A DNA stretch of 64,000 nt from Moritella sp. GTDB lineage: Bacteria > Pseudomonadota > Gammaproteobacteria > Enterobacterales > Moritellaceae. This document shows positions 28,268-38,359 of this stretch, in pieces (position 1 is the first letter of the stretch; every line of letters starts with the position of its first letter). The notes beneath the pieces are model-generated. The model did no database searches and was not told the DNA's origin. It saw nothing but the letters and a program-made list of their open reading frames with translations. Both the position numbers and the translations under genes were made by a program. Location: contig NZ_JABSQR010000015.1 of the NCBI RefSeq assembly GCF_013215705.1, forward strand, positions 1 to 64,000. The letters run 5' to 3'.

Positions 28268-29110
28268 ATGTCTAACATCGTACAAGATCAGTCAGTAAAA
28301 CTTAATCATGTTCAGTCTGTTATTTTTGATTGGGCGGGTACTATCGTGGATTTCGGTTCATTTGCCCCGACCACGATTTTTATTGCCGCCTTTAAAGCGC
28401 AGTATGATTTTACTATTAGTTTAGCGGAAGCACGTGTGCCGATGGGGCTAGGTAAATGGGATCACATTAAAGCGGTATCGGCATTACCCGACGTTGCCGC
28501 ACGTTGGCAAGCCCAGTTCGGCACCGTTATTAGCACCGCTGATATTGATGCGATTTACCAAACATTTATGCCGCTACAGATCGCAAAAGTAGGTGAGCAT
28601 GCCGATCCTATCCCACATGCACTCGATGTCGTTAATGGCTTAAAACAGCAAGGGATTAAAATTGGTTCATGCTCTGGTTATCCCCGTGTGGTCATGGATA
28701 AGCTCATTCCTATCGCGGCAGCAAAAGGCTATGTGCCAGATTGTGTTGTTGCTACTGATGATGTACCAGCAGGCGGTCGTCCAGCACCTTACATGGTGCT
28801 TAAAAACGTGATTGATATGGCGGTGACCGATGTGGGCGCGTGCATTAAAGTGGATGATTCAGTACCGGGTATTGAAGAAGGTCACAATGCTGGCATGTGG
28901 ACGGTGGGTTTATTGTTATCGGGTAACGAAGCTGGTCTAACGCTAGCGGAATACCTTGCTGCAGACGCCGCAACATTACACCAAGCGCGTGAGAAAGCCC
29001 GTGAGCGTTTCACGCCATTTCATGCCCATTACCTGATTGATACTATTGCTGACCTGCCGCAAGTGGTTGCCGATATTGACGCACGTTTAGCCGCTGGTGA
29101 ACGTCCGTAA
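28268..29110 (+). CDS. phnX: phosphonoacetaldehyde hydrolase (phosphonatase)
   Basis: HAD-superfamily enzyme splitting the C-P bond of phosphonoacetaldehyde to acetaldehyde and phosphate. Of the 280 residues, D21 in VIFDWAGTIVDFG is the nucleophile and A23 is the usual phosphonatase variant at that place. K63 in PMGLGKWDHIKA is the Schiff-base lysine, with DDSVPGIEEG near the C-terminal metal site. The start is ATG 28268, preferred over a TTG five codons earlier. The stop codon overlaps the start of the next gene (TAATG). Confidence 0.95.
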   Translation: MSNIVQDQSVKLNHVQSVIFDWAGTIVDFGSFAPTTIFIAAFKAQYDFTISLAEARVPMGLGKWDHIKAVSALPDVAARWQAQFGTVISTADIDAIYQTFMPLQIAKVGEHADPIPHALDVVNGLKQQGIKIGSCSGYPRVVMDKLIPIAAAKGYVPDCVVATDDVPAGGRPAPYMVLKNVIDMAVTDVGACIKVDDSVPGIEEGHNAGMWTVGLLLSGNEAGLTLAEYLAADAATLHQAREKARERFTPFHAHYLIDTIADLPQVVADIDARLAAGERP

Positions 29111-30564
29111 TGACTAAGCAGCCTGAGTTTCAACCTTTTTGGTTCCAACAAGCGATGGATCTTGAAGAGGACTACCGTAATGGTGTGCAGCCACAAGCGC
29201 TCACTGCCGATACCGTCGCCGATGTGTGTATTGTCGGTGGTGGTTACACCGGATTGTGGACCGCGATCCAACTCAAACAGCAACAACCAACACTGGATGT
29301 GATGATCATAGAGAAAAGCCTCTGTGGTAGTGGCGCATCGGGTCGTAATGGTGGTTGCATGTTAACGTGGTCGACTAAGTATTTGTCGATGCAACGTTTG
29401 TATGGCGAAGCGCAGGCGGTTGAATTAGTCAAAGCATCAGAGCAAGCGGTAGATGAAATTGCAGCCTTTTGTTTGCAGTACAATATTGATGCGGAACTGC
29501 GTCGTGACGGCACCTTATTTACCGCCACGAATACCGCGCAAACCGGTGGGCTAGAGGCGACATTAGCGGCGTTAGATAAACATCAATTAAACAGCTGGCA
29601 GGCGTGGGAAGCGAAGAAAGTACAACAGCATGCCGGCTCTGAATTACATCAAGCAGGACATTTCTCTCCGGTAGCCGCCAGTGTGCAACCCGGGAAATTA
29701 GTCCGTGGTTTAAAACGCGTGGCAGAGCAACTTGGGGTGCGTATTTATGAAAACACCCCGATGTTAGCCATTAATGATAATGCGGTTAAACCAACCAACA
29801 GTAATAAAGATGCTCAACATAAAGTGGTGATTAATACCCCGCAAGGGACTGTTTATGCGGCGAAAGTGGTGATGGCATTGAATGCTTGGATGTTAGAACA
29901 ATTTCCACAGTTTAAAAATAAAATTGTGGTGGTCTCGTCAGATATGGCGATCACCAAGCCGATACCAGAAAAGTTAACGAAAATGGGGATAACGGATGGT
30001 AAAACCGTGCTCGATTCACGTACCTTTGTGCATTATTACCGGACAACACCTGATGGTCGGTTAATGTTAGGCAAGGGCGGTAATCACTTCTCTTATGGTA
30101 ATGCAGTAAGGCCCTTATTCGATCAGCCTACACGGTATGGCAAACTACTACGTGAGTCGTTTGATAAGTTATTCCCGACGCTGGTGGATGAAGAGTTTGT
30201 CGTGACCTGGACTGGCCCATCCGATCGTTCGGCGACGGGCCTGCCGTTTTTCGGTAAAATTGCAGACACAGGTAATATTTATTATGGCTTTGGATATTCC
30301 GGCAGTGGCGTTGCTCAGACCTGGATCGGCGGTAAAATATTAGCATCTATGCTGCTGGGTAATAATGATAAATGGAGTCATAACGGCTTAACCACGGGGC
30401 CGAAAGGCGGCTTTCCTCCTGAGCCAGTACGTTGGTTAGGCACTATGATGGTACGTAATGCTATTCGCCGTAAAGAACGTTGCGAAGATAATGACAGCAC
30501 GCCTTTCTGGTTCGACAAGCAGTTGGCTAAGCTTGCTAACGCGGCGGGTAAAGCAGATAAGTGA
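29110..30564 (+). CDS. FAD-dependent aminophosphonate oxidoreductase
   Basis: A DAO-fold flavoprotein of 484 residues. The FAD-binding dinucleotide motif is VCIVGGGYTGLWTAIQLKQQ near residue 38, followed by GSGASGRNGGCMLTWS. The C-terminal part carries GFGYSGSGVAQTWIGGKI, the second flavin contact. Family members linked to phnW/phnX are annotated as aminophosphonate oxidoreductases and are thought to oxidise N-substituted or hydroxylated aminoethylphosphonates so that PhnX can act on the product. The exact substrate here is not visible in the sequence. The gene overlaps phnX by one base and is last in the operon. Confidence 0.85.
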   Translation: MTKQPEFQPFWFQQAMDLEEDYRNGVQPQALTADTVADVCIVGGGYTGLWTAIQLKQQQPTLDVMIIEKSLCGSGASGRNGGCMLTWSTKYLSMQRLYGEAQAVELVKASEQAVDEIAAFCLQYNIDAELRRDGTLFTATNTAQTGGLEATLAALDKHQLNSWQAWEAKKVQQHAGSELHQAGHFSPVAASVQPGKLVRGLKRVAEQLGVRIYENTPMLAINDNAVKPTNSNKDAQHKVVINTPQGTVYAAKVVMALNAWMLEQFPQFKNKIVVVSSDMAITKPIPEKLTKMGITDGKTVLDSRTFVHYYRTTPDGRLMLGKGGNHFSYGNAVRPLFDQPTRYGKLLRESFDKLFPTLVDEEFVVTWTGPSDRSATGLPFFGKIADTGNIYYGFGYSGSGVAQTWIGGKILASMLLGNNDKWSHNGLTTGPKGGFPPEPVRWLGTMMVRNAIRRKERCEDNDSTPFWFDKQLAKLANAAGKADK

Positions 30565-30593
30565 TCTCGCTGTTTTTCTAAATAGCGCATAAT

Positions 30594-30630
30594 AAAAAAC
30601 CCAAGACGAGTAAATCGCTTGGGTTTTTTT
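30594..30630. terminator. bidirectional terminator
   Basis: The stem AAAAACCCAAG...CTTGGGTTTTTTT lies between the convergent phosphonate operon and accC and carries T runs on both strands. Confidence 0.88.
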
Positions 30631-30673
30631 GATCTGTAATGAGCTTAACGCTTATCTAGAACTGATTTAGTTT

Positions 30674-32032
30674 CTATTTCGCGTCTAGCGCTTTTTGAGC
30701 TAATTTCTTCTCTAGATAATGGATGTTAGTGCCACCATTCTGGAAGTTTTCATCACTTAAGATCTCTAAATGCAGTGGGATATTAGTCTTAATACCATCA
30801 ATCACCATTTCACTTAAGGCATTACGCATTCTGGCTATTGCCACGTCACGGTTTTCACCGTAAGTGATTAATTTGCCGATCATGGAATCATAATGCGGTG
30901 GTACTTTATAACCGGCATAAATGTGTGATTCCCAACGTACGCCAAAACCGCCAGCAGCATGGAAACGTTTGATCAGACCTGGACTCGGTGCAAATGTTAC
31001 CGGATCTTCGGCATTGATACGACATTCAAGCGAATGACCGGTCAGACGCACTTCATCCTGAGATACCGACAGTGGCATGCCCGCGGCGATACGTAATTGC
31101 GCTTTGATCAAATCAATACCAGTGACCATTTCGGTCACAGTATGTTCAACCTGAATTCGGGTATTCATTTCGATGAAATAGAACTCACCGTTTTCATACA
31201 AGAATTCAAAGGTACCAGCGCCACGGTAGTTGATATCAACACAGGCACGACTACAGCGTTCACCGATATGACGACGAATGTCAGCGGTGATACCGGGTGC
31301 TGGTGCTTCTTCAACTACTTTTTGATGACGACGTTGTAGTGAACAATCACGTTCACCAAGGTAGATTGCATTACCTTGGCCATCAGCCAGTATTTGGACC
31401 TCAACATGGCGAGGATTCTCTAAGAATTTCTCCATGTACACCATGTCGTTACCAAAAAATGTTCCGGCTTCGTTACGGGTTAATGCGATCGAGTCGAGTA
31501 ATTTAGATTCTTCATGCACGACACGCATACCACGACCGCCACCGCCACCGGCAGCTTTAATAATGATCGGGTAACCAATACGTTTAGCAATATTTTTATT
31601 ACGTTGCGCGTCTGTATCGAGCGGGCCATCAGAACCTGGTACGCAAGGTACACCGGCTTTTTTCATTGCCGCAATCGCAGATACTTTATCGCCCATAAGA
31701 CGGATTGTTTCAGCTTTTGGACCAATAAAAATAAAACCTGACTGCTCTACCTGTTCAGCAAAGTCCGCGTTTTCAGCTAAAAAGCCATAACCCGGGTGAA
31801 TAGCAACTGCGCCGGTGATCTCAGCTGCGCTTAAGATCGCAGGTACATTTAAGTAACTGTCTGCGGCGGCAGGCTTACCGATACAAACTGTTTCATCAGC
31901 CAGTAATACATGCTTTAGTTCACGATCGGCTGTTGAGTGTACGGCTACCGTTTTAATACCCATTTCTTTACAAGCGCGAAGAATACGTAATGCAATTTCG
32001 CCGCGATTGGCGATAACAACTTTATCCAACAT
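30674..32032 (-). CDS. accC: biotin carboxylase subunit of acetyl-CoA carboxylase
   Basis: ATP-grasp enzyme of 452 residues that carboxylates biotin on AccB, the first half-reaction of fatty-acid synthesis. [20 protein letters not shown] opens the preATP-grasp domain. The glycine-rich loop [14 protein letters not shown] lies near residue 165. The catalytic [20 protein letters not shown] and [12 protein letters not shown] segments are intact. GAGG precedes the ATG. It is third gene of aroQ-accB-accC, 14 bases after accB. Confidence 0.98.
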   Translation of the reverse strand: MLDKVVIANRGEIALRILRACKEMGIKTVAVHSTADRELKHVLLADETVCIGKPAAADSYLNVPAILSAAEITGAVAIHPGYGFLAENADFAEQVEQSGFIFIGPKAETIRLMGDKVSAIAAMKKAGVPCVPGSDGPLDTDAQRNKNIAKRIGYPIIIKAAGGGGGRGMRVVHEESKLLDSIALTRNEAGTFFGNDMVYMEKFLENPRHVEVQILADGQGNAIYLGERDCSLQRRHQKVVEEAPAPGITADIRRHIGERCSRACVDINYRGAGTFEFLYENGEFYFIEMNTRIQVEHTVTEMVTGIDLIKAQLRIAAGMPLSVSQDEVRLTGHSLECRINAEDPVTFAPSPGLIKRFHAAGGFGVRWESHIYAGYKVPPHYDSMIGKLITYGENRDVAIARMRNALSEMVIDGIKTNIPLHLEILSDENFQNGGTNIHYLEKKLAQKALDAK

Positions 32033-32046
32033 TGGAAACCTCGTAG

Positions 32047-32493
32047 TTATTCAATGATGAAAAGTGGTTCATCAAACTCAATAGCTTGACCGTCTGTCGC
32101 TAGGATAGCTTTAACTACGCCAGCTTTATCGGATTCGATTTGATTCATCATCTTCATCGCTTCTAAGATACATAGCGTATCGCCAACATTGACAGTTTGG
32201 CCAATCGTTACAAAAGGTGCTGCGCCGGGCGATGCGGCATCATAGAAAGTGCCAACCATAGGCGCGAGCACCTGATGGCCTGCTACTTCTGCTGGCGCGG
32301 CTTCAACTGCTGCTGGTGCGATAGGTGCTGCTACTACTGGTGCCGCAATCGGTGCTGGTGCATATTGTACTTGTGGTGCTACGCTGCTAAAGCGATTGAT
32401 GCGTACCGATTCTTCGCCTTCAGAAATCTCTAATTCTGCAATGCCAGACTCTTCAACAAGTTCAATCAGTTTTTTAATTTTACGGATATCCAT
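32047..32493 (-). CDS. accB: biotin carboxyl carrier protein of acetyl-CoA carboxylase
   Basis: A 148-residue carrier whose biotinylated lysine, about K114 in EAMKMMNQ, shuttles carboxyl groups between AccC and AccAD. The N-terminal domain ([20 protein letters not shown]) and the Ala/Pro-rich flexible linker are typical. The thumb-containing biotinyl domain is complete. I use the second of two adjacent ATG codons, which is better spaced from AAAGAG and matches the E. coli start. It lies between aroQ and accC. Confidence 0.97.
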   Translation of the reverse strand: MDIRKIKKLIELVEESGIAELEISEGEESVRINRFSSVAPQVQYAPAPIAAPVVAAPIAPAAVEAAPAEVAGHQVLAPMVGTFYDAASPGAAPFVTIGQTVNVGDTLCILEAMKMMNQIESDKAGVVKAILATDGQAIEFDEPLFIIE

Positions 32494-32506
32494 CATAATC
32501 TCTTTA

Positions 32507-32965
32507 TTATTTGTTGTTAGTTTGCTTTAGCTGTTTGGCAGCAGAAAGCAACGCAAATTCATAACCATCAGCACCTAATCCACAAATAACGCCTTTGGCG
32601 ATATCTGACAGATAAGAATGATGACGAAATTGTTCTCGTGCGTGGACATTAGAGAGGTGTACTTCGATAAATGGGATTGAAACCCCTAATAATGCATCTC
32701 TAATGGCGACACTGGTATGCGTGTATGCCGCAGGGTTGATAATGATAAAATCAGTATTGCCCATCGCCGCATGAATATGATCTATAAGCTCGTGCTCTGC
32801 GTTAGATTGTTCGTGGCGCAGATCAATATCGTGCTCAGTTGCAACATCGGTTAAATGTTCTACAATGTCACCAAGTGTTTGATAGCCGTAAGTCTCAGGT
32901 TCTCTTTTACCTAAAAGATTTAGATTCGGTCCGTTGAGTAACAATATTCTGGGTTTGTTCGACAT
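32507..32965 (-). CDS. aroQ: 3-dehydroquinate dehydratase, type II
   Basis: Shikimate-pathway enzyme, 152 residues. It has the flavodoxin-like type II signature [20 protein letters not shown] with the catalytic tyrosine, [16 protein letters not shown], and [12 protein letters not shown]. The ATG at 32965 has GGAAG 5 bases upstream; an in-frame start 17 codons earlier has no family support. It heads the aroQ-accB-accC operon common in gammaproteobacteria. Confidence 0.96.
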   Translation of the reverse strand: MSNKPRILLLNGPNLNLLGKREPETYGYQTLGDIVEHLTDVATEHDIDLRHEQSNAEHELIDHIHAAMGNTDFIIINPAAYTHTSVAIRDALLGVSIPFIEVHLSNVHAREQFRHHSYLSDIAKGVICGLGADGYEFALLSAAKQLKQTNNK

Positions 32966-33420
32966 ATTGCTTCCATTGTCTGGTAAAATCATACTAACTT
33001 CGTCAATAATGCTCACATTGTTAGTATTTCTGAAAACTCCAATTATAAATGTATATATAGTATAATTGTTGCTAATTTTCTACACACTATATGATTTTCG
33101 AAGAATATAACAGCATTTAACTGGTCTTATCTGATCTTTTATTAAAGTTTACACTCTAATTTAAACCTGGCGCACATTATAAATAAGGCTGTTATCGCTT
33201 GGCGTGTTGGTGGCTTTATCGATGGTGTTGTTGATAGACTTGTCAATTAATTGAAATGGTCATTACCGCTCGCTGATACAGCAATAAAAAACCGGTGTGA
33301 CCAAGGCTAGGGATGACACCGATGAAAGGTAATATACCCAAGTTTGTCTCTGATATCGCATCTTGAAGTAACTTGGGTATAAAGCGATAACAGGTTATCG
33401 CCCTACTATCGTGTGATGGT
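32966..33420. other. intergenic region between acs and aroQ
   Basis: A 455-base gap expected to contain the aroQ-accBC promoter. The part near 33030-33130 is AT-rich. A second copy of the dispersed palindrome lies at 33333-33381. No convincing gene is seen. Confidence 0.5.
33333..33381. repeat. dispersed palindromic repeat, copy 2
   Basis: The outer arms TATACCCAAGTT and AACTTGGGTATA are perfect. The right half GCATCTTGAAGTAACTTGGG matches the right half of copy 1 at 12375-12397, while the inner left arm has diverged. It lies downstream of acs and may act as its transcript end. Confidence 0.6.
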
Positions 33421-35367
33421 TTAGGCTCCTTGTTTTTCAGCAATTAAAGTATCAACCACGCTTGGGTCTGCTAGCGTGGATGTATCCCCTAACGAATCCG
33501 TGTCATTGGTTGCTACTTTACGCAGGATACGACGCATGATCTTACCTGAGCGGGTTTTTGGTAGTGCCTGTGTCCAATGTAAGGTATCCGGTGTGGCAAT
33601 CGCTCCAATTTCATTGCGAACCCATTGTTTGACTTCGGCTATTAATGCGTCATCGGCTTTTTCTCCGGCATTCAATGTTACGTACGCATAAATACCTTGG
33701 CCTTTAATCTCGTGCGGTACACCGACGACCGCGGCTTCGGCAATTTTGCGGTGTGACACTAATGCACTTTCAATTTCTGCGGTACCCATACGGTGACCCG
33801 ATACATTAAGCACATCATCGACACGACCGGTGATCCAGTAATAACCGTCGGCATCACGTTTAGCACCATCGCCAGTGCAGTACATGTTCGGGAATGTGGA
33901 GAAATAAGCTTCTTCAAAGCGGCTTTCATCGCCATAAATACCACGCATTTGTCCAGGCCAAGAATCTAGAATAACCAAGTTACCTTCATTTTCGCCTTCT
34001 AATAAGTTACCTTCATTATCGACCAAGGCAGGGCTGATACCAAAGAATGGACGGGTTGCAGAGCCCGGTTTCAGTGCCGTTGCGCCTGGCAGAGGGGTAA
34101 TTAAGATCCCGCCAGTTTCGGTTTGCCACCAGGTATCGACAATCGGTGTAGATGAATTGCCGATAGTGTTGTAATACCATTGCCATGCTTCAGGGTTGAT
34201 TGGTTCGCCTACCGAACCCATTAAGCGCAGTGAAGTACGTTTAGTGCCAGTGATCGCATCATTGCCTTTGGCCATTAATGCACGGATGGCTGTTGGTGCC
34301 GTATAAAGGGTGGTGACCTGGTGCTTATCAACCACTTGGCTCATACGTGCGGTGTCTGGATAATTTGGTACCCCTTCAAATAATACCGTGGTTGCGGCGT
34401 TCGCCAGTGGTCCATAGACTAAATAAGTGTGGCCGGTGATCCAACCTACATCGGCAGTACACCAAAATACGTCGCTGTCTTGATGATCAAAGACATATTT
34501 AAAGGTCATCGTGGCATACACGAGATAACCGCCTGTGGTATGTAATACGCCTTTGGGTTTACCGGTTGAGCCGGAAGTATAAAGAATGAATAATGGATCT
34601 TCGGCATTCATCGCTTCTGGAACGCATTCACTTGGCTGGTCTTTGACGATATCATGCCACCACAGATCACGGCCTTCATGCCATGCGATGTCGGCTTTAG
34701 TGCGGGCAAATACAATGACGTTGTTAACACTGGTCACTTGGGGTTTAGCGAGTGCGTTATCAACAGAATCTTTGAGGCGAATGATACGGCCTGCACGCAC
34801 GCCTTCATCGGCGGTGATCACTAATTTAGCGCCACAGTTATCAATACGATCGGCTAGTGCTTCTGCTGAGAAACCAGCGAATACAATAGTATGCACGGCA
34901 CCAATACGAGTACAAGCCAGCATCGCGATAGCGGCTTCTGGCACCATTGGCATATACAGACAAACGACGTCGCCTTTTTTAATGCCTTGGGCTTTTAATG
35001 CATTTGAAAATTGGCAAACTTGTTCATAAACGTCTTGATAAGTGAGTTTTTCAGAATCTTCAGGATCATCACCTTCCCAAATAATCGCGGTTTTGTTGGC
35101 ATTATCTTTTAAGTGACGATCAAGACAGTTGGCTGATACATTAAGTTTACCGTCTTGGAACCATTTAATGTCGACACTGCCAGGTTGGAAACTGGTGTTT
35201 TTAACTTGGCTATAAGGCTTGATCCAGTCAACTATTTGCCCCTGTTCACGCCAAAAGGCTTCTGGGTCGTTAATTGAATGCTTGTACATGGCTTGATAAG
35301 CACTGTCATTTAATAAACTGTTTTTCGCAAATTCTGCAGGTACCGGATATAGTTTAGTGTCGCTCAT
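33421..35367 (-). CDS. acs: acetyl-CoA synthetase
   Basis: AMP-forming enzyme activating acetate to acetyl-CoA for scavenging and growth on acetate. It has 648 residues, near the 652 of E. coli. The adenylation loop is [20 protein letters not shown] near residue 262, and the hinge and A8 region [20 protein letters not shown] is intact. The lysine subject to regulatory acetylation sits in [11 protein letters not shown] near residue 608. AAGGAAG precedes the ATG. The acetaldehyde released by PhnX nearby could feed acetate to this enzyme, but the genes are not co-transcribed. Confidence 0.97.
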   Translation of the reverse strand: MSDTKLYPVPAEFAKNSLLNDSAYQAMYKHSINDPEAFWREQGQIVDWIKPYSQVKNTSFQPGSVDIKWFQDGKLNVSANCLDRHLKDNANKTAIIWEGDDPEDSEKLTYQDVYEQVCQFSNALKAQGIKKGDVVCLYMPMVPEAAIAMLACTRIGAVHTIVFAGFSAEALADRIDNCGAKLVITADEGVRAGRIIRLKDSVDNALAKPQVTSVNNVIVFARTKADIAWHEGRDLWWHDIVKDQPSECVPEAMNAEDPLFILYTSGSTGKPKGVLHTTGGYLVYATMTFKYVFDHQDSDVFWCTADVGWITGHTYLVYGPLANAATTVLFEGVPNYPDTARMSQVVDKHQVTTLYTAPTAIRALMAKGNDAITGTKRTSLRLMGSVGEPINPEAWQWYYNTIGNSSTPIVDTWWQTETGGILITPLPGATALKPGSATRPFFGISPALVDNEGNLLEGENEGNLVILDSWPGQMRGIYGDESRFEEAYFSTFPNMYCTGDGAKRDADGYYWITGRVDDVLNVSGHRMGTAEIESALVSHRKIAEAAVVGVPHEIKGQGIYAYVTLNAGEKADDALIAEVKQWVRNEIGAIATPDTLHWTQALPKTRSGKIMRRILRKVATNDTDSLGDTSTLADPSVVDTLIAEKQGA

Positions 35368-35661
35368 TGTGCTTCCTTAATCGTATTTAATTCCTTGTCC
35401 ACATCTGGATGTAAGCATGTTTTATTGTGGTTTTGTTTACATCTGCGGTGAATAAAAATGCCATGGCCGCTAATATCTAGCAATACGACTTTAGTATTAA
35501 TGATAGTTTTTTGTGATGACTTTGCTTTAATCATTAATTTATATAGAAGAAATAGTGCCTAGGTCATCATAATATTTATGGAAAAATAGGGCGTCTCTAT
35601 TACTAAGGGCGTAGAATATCGATAATTATTGGACTGATATGTCATTATTTAGGGATTAAAC

Positions 35662-36816
35662 ATGCGCTTTGCACTGCCATCATCAATATGGATGGGATTT
35701 TATTACGCTTTTTTCTTCGGTGTGTTTGGTATTCTGCTGCCATTCTGGGCGTTATGGTTAAAAGGCGAAGGTATCTCCACGGAAATGATCGGTAGCATGC
35801 TGGCATTTGCACTGGTTGCCCGTTCTGCTGGGGCGTTATTATTGACCCGCAACTTGGTTTCCACTACCTCGCTATTGACCCGCGTTCAGCGATTAACGCT
35901 CACTGCGATGGTCGCGTTTTCTGGTTTTTATCTGATTGAAAATGTTTATGCGATCTTTTTATTAGTCATTTTAACTAACTTTATATTTTCGCCGTTGATG
36001 GCCTTAGGCGAGACGATAGGTGCGAAGTTAGTGCGTTACAATAATATGGATTATGGCCGAGTGCGGTTGTGGGGCTCGATTGGTTTTATGTTGTCGAGTG
36101 CGTTAACCGGTTTTTTGGTCGAAGAGTTTGATCATAGAATCATTTTATTGTCGATTATTGTTGGACTCGGGATCTTATTTCTACTCACTATCACACCTGC
36201 GAAAAATATGCCTGAAGGTAGAACGGCAACCAGCAAACCGAGTTCGGGTATTTTGACGATATTAAAGCGTCCGGCATTTTGGCCATTTTTAGCCATCACC
36301 TCATTATTACAAGGTGCTCATGCGGCTTATTATGGTTTTGGCGCTGTGTACTGGCAAGATATTGGTATTAGTGAAATTTATATCGGTTATTTCTGGAGTG
36401 TGGGGGTTGCTGGTGAGATCTTATTTTTAGCGTTTGGTAAACGCATCTTTGGCAATGTCAGTATTGCTATGATGTTTGTCATTGCTGCGGCTGGTAGTGT
36501 GTTACGTTGGACAACATTAGGCTATGCCGTTGATGTTACGCCAATCATGTTGTCACAGTTATTACATGGGGTGACGTTTGGTGTCGCGCACCTGGCATCA
36601 ATGCGTTATATGGCGGAACGTGTCAGTGAAGAAGATGCGGTAGCGACACAAGCTATTTATGCCGCGCTGCCGTTTAGTTTAGCCATCGCGCTGCTGACGT
36701 TTGTATCTGGGCTATTTTATCCGCTCGTCAAAGCAGACATCTTTATTTATATGGCACTCGCTGTGTTGCCGGTATTTTTAATTGCCCGCAGTAAACATAT
36801 TTCTGTCATTAAATAA
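35662..36816 (+). CDS. MFS transporter, HcaT/LacY-like group
   Basis: A 384-residue inner-membrane carrier with 12 predicted helices. The opening WMGFYYAFFFGVFGILLPFW and YGRVRLWGSIGFMLSS resemble the 3-phenylpropionate transporter (HcaT) subgroup of the major facilitator superfamily. No catabolic gene for such a substrate is nearby, so the substrate remains open. AGGG precedes the ATG by 8 bases. It ends in a long inverted-repeat terminator. Confidence 0.82.
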   Translation: MRFALPSSIWMGFYYAFFFGVFGILLPFWALWLKGEGISTEMIGSMLAFALVARSAGALLLTRNLVSTTSLLTRVQRLTLTAMVAFSGFYLIENVYAIFLLVILTNFIFSPLMALGETIGAKLVRYNNMDYGRVRLWGSIGFMLSSALTGFLVEEFDHRIILLSIIVGLGILFLLTITPAKNMPEGRTATSKPSSGILTILKRPAFWPFLAITSLLQGAHAAYYGFGAVYWQDIGISEIYIGYFWSVGVAGEILFLAFGKRIFGNVSIAMMFVIAAAGSVLRWTTLGYAVDVTPIMLSQLLHGVTFGVAHLASMRYMAERVSEEDAVATQAIYAALPFSLAIALLTFVSGLFYPLVKADIFIYMALAVLPVFLIARSKHISVIK

Positions 36817-36832
36817 AATAGATAACGACGAT

Positions 36833-36878
36833 GCCAGCAATAAAACCACAAGTGCTGTTTTGTGGTTTTATTGCTGGC
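36833..36878. terminator. bidirectional 19-bp perfect hairpin
   Basis: GCCAGCAATAAAACCACAA and its exact complement are separated by 8 bases, between the convergent MFS gene and the DsbD-like gene. The stem carries its own A/T tracts, so it can end transcripts from both sides. Confidence 0.8.
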
Positions 36879-36884
36879 GTTATT

Positions 36885-37334
36885 CTATTGGCTAATAAAT
36901 GTTTTTGTCATCGGTGGATAACACAAGCCTGCGACTGCGCAACCTTGATAATGGATGGTGACCTCACTCGCCGGTGCAAGATCAGCAACGGGGACTGACA
37001 GCATCAATTCGTACTGAAATATTTCGACATCGCCAAAATATTCATCATGATAGTCTTTACCTGCAGGCAAGCCGTCGATAGTGTAGTCATTACCATTAAT
37101 GGTGACACGCAGTTTATTCTTATATAAATAATAACCCTCGGTAATTTGCCAGAACACATTGAGATTTTCGCCTTGCTGCAGTTGCGAAAACACAAAGGCG
37201 TCTTCGACAGGCAAGAATGCTGGTGCGCTTTGTTGTTTATTTGCAAATAGACTAAAATTAGTATTGGCTAATACTGGCATGGTGCTTTGCAGAACGAGGC
37301 CGCTGGCTAATAATAGCATCGATTTTAGGTTCAT
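36885..37334 (-). CDS. stand-alone DsbD N-terminal (alpha) domain protein
   Basis: A 149-residue exported protein (signal peptide ending PVLAN). Its mature part matches only the periplasmic alpha domain of the thiol:disulfide reductase DsbD: LPVEDAFVFSQLQQGENLNV, YYLYKNKLRV and the redox pair in YQGCAVAGLCYPP (C-x5-C). The eight-helix membrane domain and the thioredoxin-like gamma domain are absent, and a terminator follows the stop directly, so this is not a sequencing truncation within a longer frame. It may accept electrons from another membrane carrier and pass them to periplasmic Cys proteins, or be a relic. The start is ATG 37334; the upstream TTG is less likely. Confidence 0.8.
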   Translation of the reverse strand: MNLKSMLLLASGLVLQSTMPVLANTNFSLFANKQQSAPAFLPVEDAFVFSQLQQGENLNVFWQITEGYYLYKNKLRVTINGNDYTIDGLPAGKDYHDEYFGDVEIFQYELMLSVPVADLAPASEVTIHYQGCAVAGLCYPPMTKTFISQ

Positions 37335-37469
37335 TTTTTCCAACTTTATACGGTATTAGTTGTCTTAGTTATGATGTCTGTCACTGAGTATTATGGGCTA
37401 TCTACTCGTTGATAACTTGAAAATGGGGCTAATGCCCTTATGTTTCTTTATATCATAACCGTTTTGTGC

Positions 37470-37550
37470 GGATTTTTTAGATATTATTTTTAGGTACTAT
37501 TTTTAGGTACTATTTTAACATATTATAACTAGATACTATTTTTAGATAAG
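37470..37550. repeat. short AT-rich tandem repeats upstream of fxsA
   Basis: The 13-base unit TTTTTAGGTACTA occurs twice in tandem at 37487-37512. Close variants TTTTTTAGATATTA and TAGATACTATTTTTAGATA flank it. The array lies 60-140 bases before fxsA. Confidence 0.6.
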
Positions 37551-37610
37551 CGAGTGATAAGGGTATTCCTTGTTAGGCTGTCTACTATAACTAAATTTTG
37601 AGAGGTTAAT

Positions 37611-38147
37611 GTGTTAGGTCGTTTATTTTTTCTGTTTACTGCGATGACATTAATTGAAGTGTATGTACTAATGTCGATAGGTTCGTTATTAGGTGCTGAG
37701 CTGACTATTGGTATTATTATTTTAACTGCGTTTGCCGGTTCATATTTGGTTCGTAACCAAGGTCTACAAACGGTGCAAAAATTACAAGCGCGTTTAGCGG
37801 CGGGTGAAACACCGGGACAAGAAATTGTTGAAGCTATTATGCTGCTGGTATGTGGTGTGTTACTGGTTACACCTGGTTTTGTGACTGATGCGTTAGGTTT
37901 GTTAGTATTAACCCCACAAATTCGTGGCCGTTTAGCTAAAGCGATTATCGCCCAGTACAAAGATCGTATTATTCCACAATCAACGTTTACTGGTAATGCG
38001 CAGGGTTTCCACTATTCGTCAACCCAGTCATCAACCCAGTCGTCACCATTTCAACAACAGCCAGGGTCAGATAACAAGGCTAAAAATGAGGGTGTTATCG
38101 AAGGCGATTTTGTTGAAGTAAACCGAGATGACAATAAGCTTAATTAA
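37611..38147 (+). CDS. fxsA: FxsA-family membrane protein
   Basis: A cytoplasmic-membrane protein of 178 residues. FxsA overproduction relieves F-plasmid exclusion of phage T7 in E. coli; its normal role is unknown. Helices at residues 5-45 and the conserved VEAIMLLVCGVLLVTPGFVT segment define the family. The C-terminal 50 residues are a Ser/Gln-rich cytoplasmic tail. The start is GTG with AGAGG 5 bases upstream. It is followed by a strong terminator. Confidence 0.88.
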   Translation: MLGRLFFLFTAMTLIEVYVLMSIGSLLGAELTIGIIILTAFAGSYLVRNQGLQTVQKLQARLAAGETPGQEIVEAIMLLVCGVLLVTPGFVTDALGLLVLTPQIRGRLAKAIIAQYKDRIIPQSTFTGNAQGFHYSSTQSSTQSSPFQQQPGSDNKAKNEGVIEGDFVEVNRDDNKLN

Positions 38148-38171
38148 TAATCTATGCACAAATAAATACCC

Positions 38172-38202
38172 AAAGGCGCGGTCGAAAGATCGCGCCTTTT
38201 TT
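38172..38202 (+). terminator. terminator after fxsA
   Basis: GGCGCGGTC-GAAA-GATCGCGCC forms a stem with one G-T pair and a GNRA loop, followed by TTTTTT. Confidence 0.9.
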
Positions 38203-38359
38203 GATCTTGCTGCGCTTGGTATAACTTATACTACTCCGCTATTGGTAAGCCTCGCACAGCTATGGTATTTATTAGATATTAAAGACATACAGTGATGATT
38301 AAGTTACTGTGAATCGTAGTTAGTCACGATAACGCTGACGCAGTAGCTAAGGATATAGA

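Noticed and set aside
33243-33443. short minus-strand gene after acs
   Set aside because: It overlaps the dispersed palindrome, has no ribosome site and resembles no protein.
38220-38359. cobalamin riboswitch before cobA
   Set aside because: The leader is too short and lacks the B12-box; cobA here fits siroheme synthesis.
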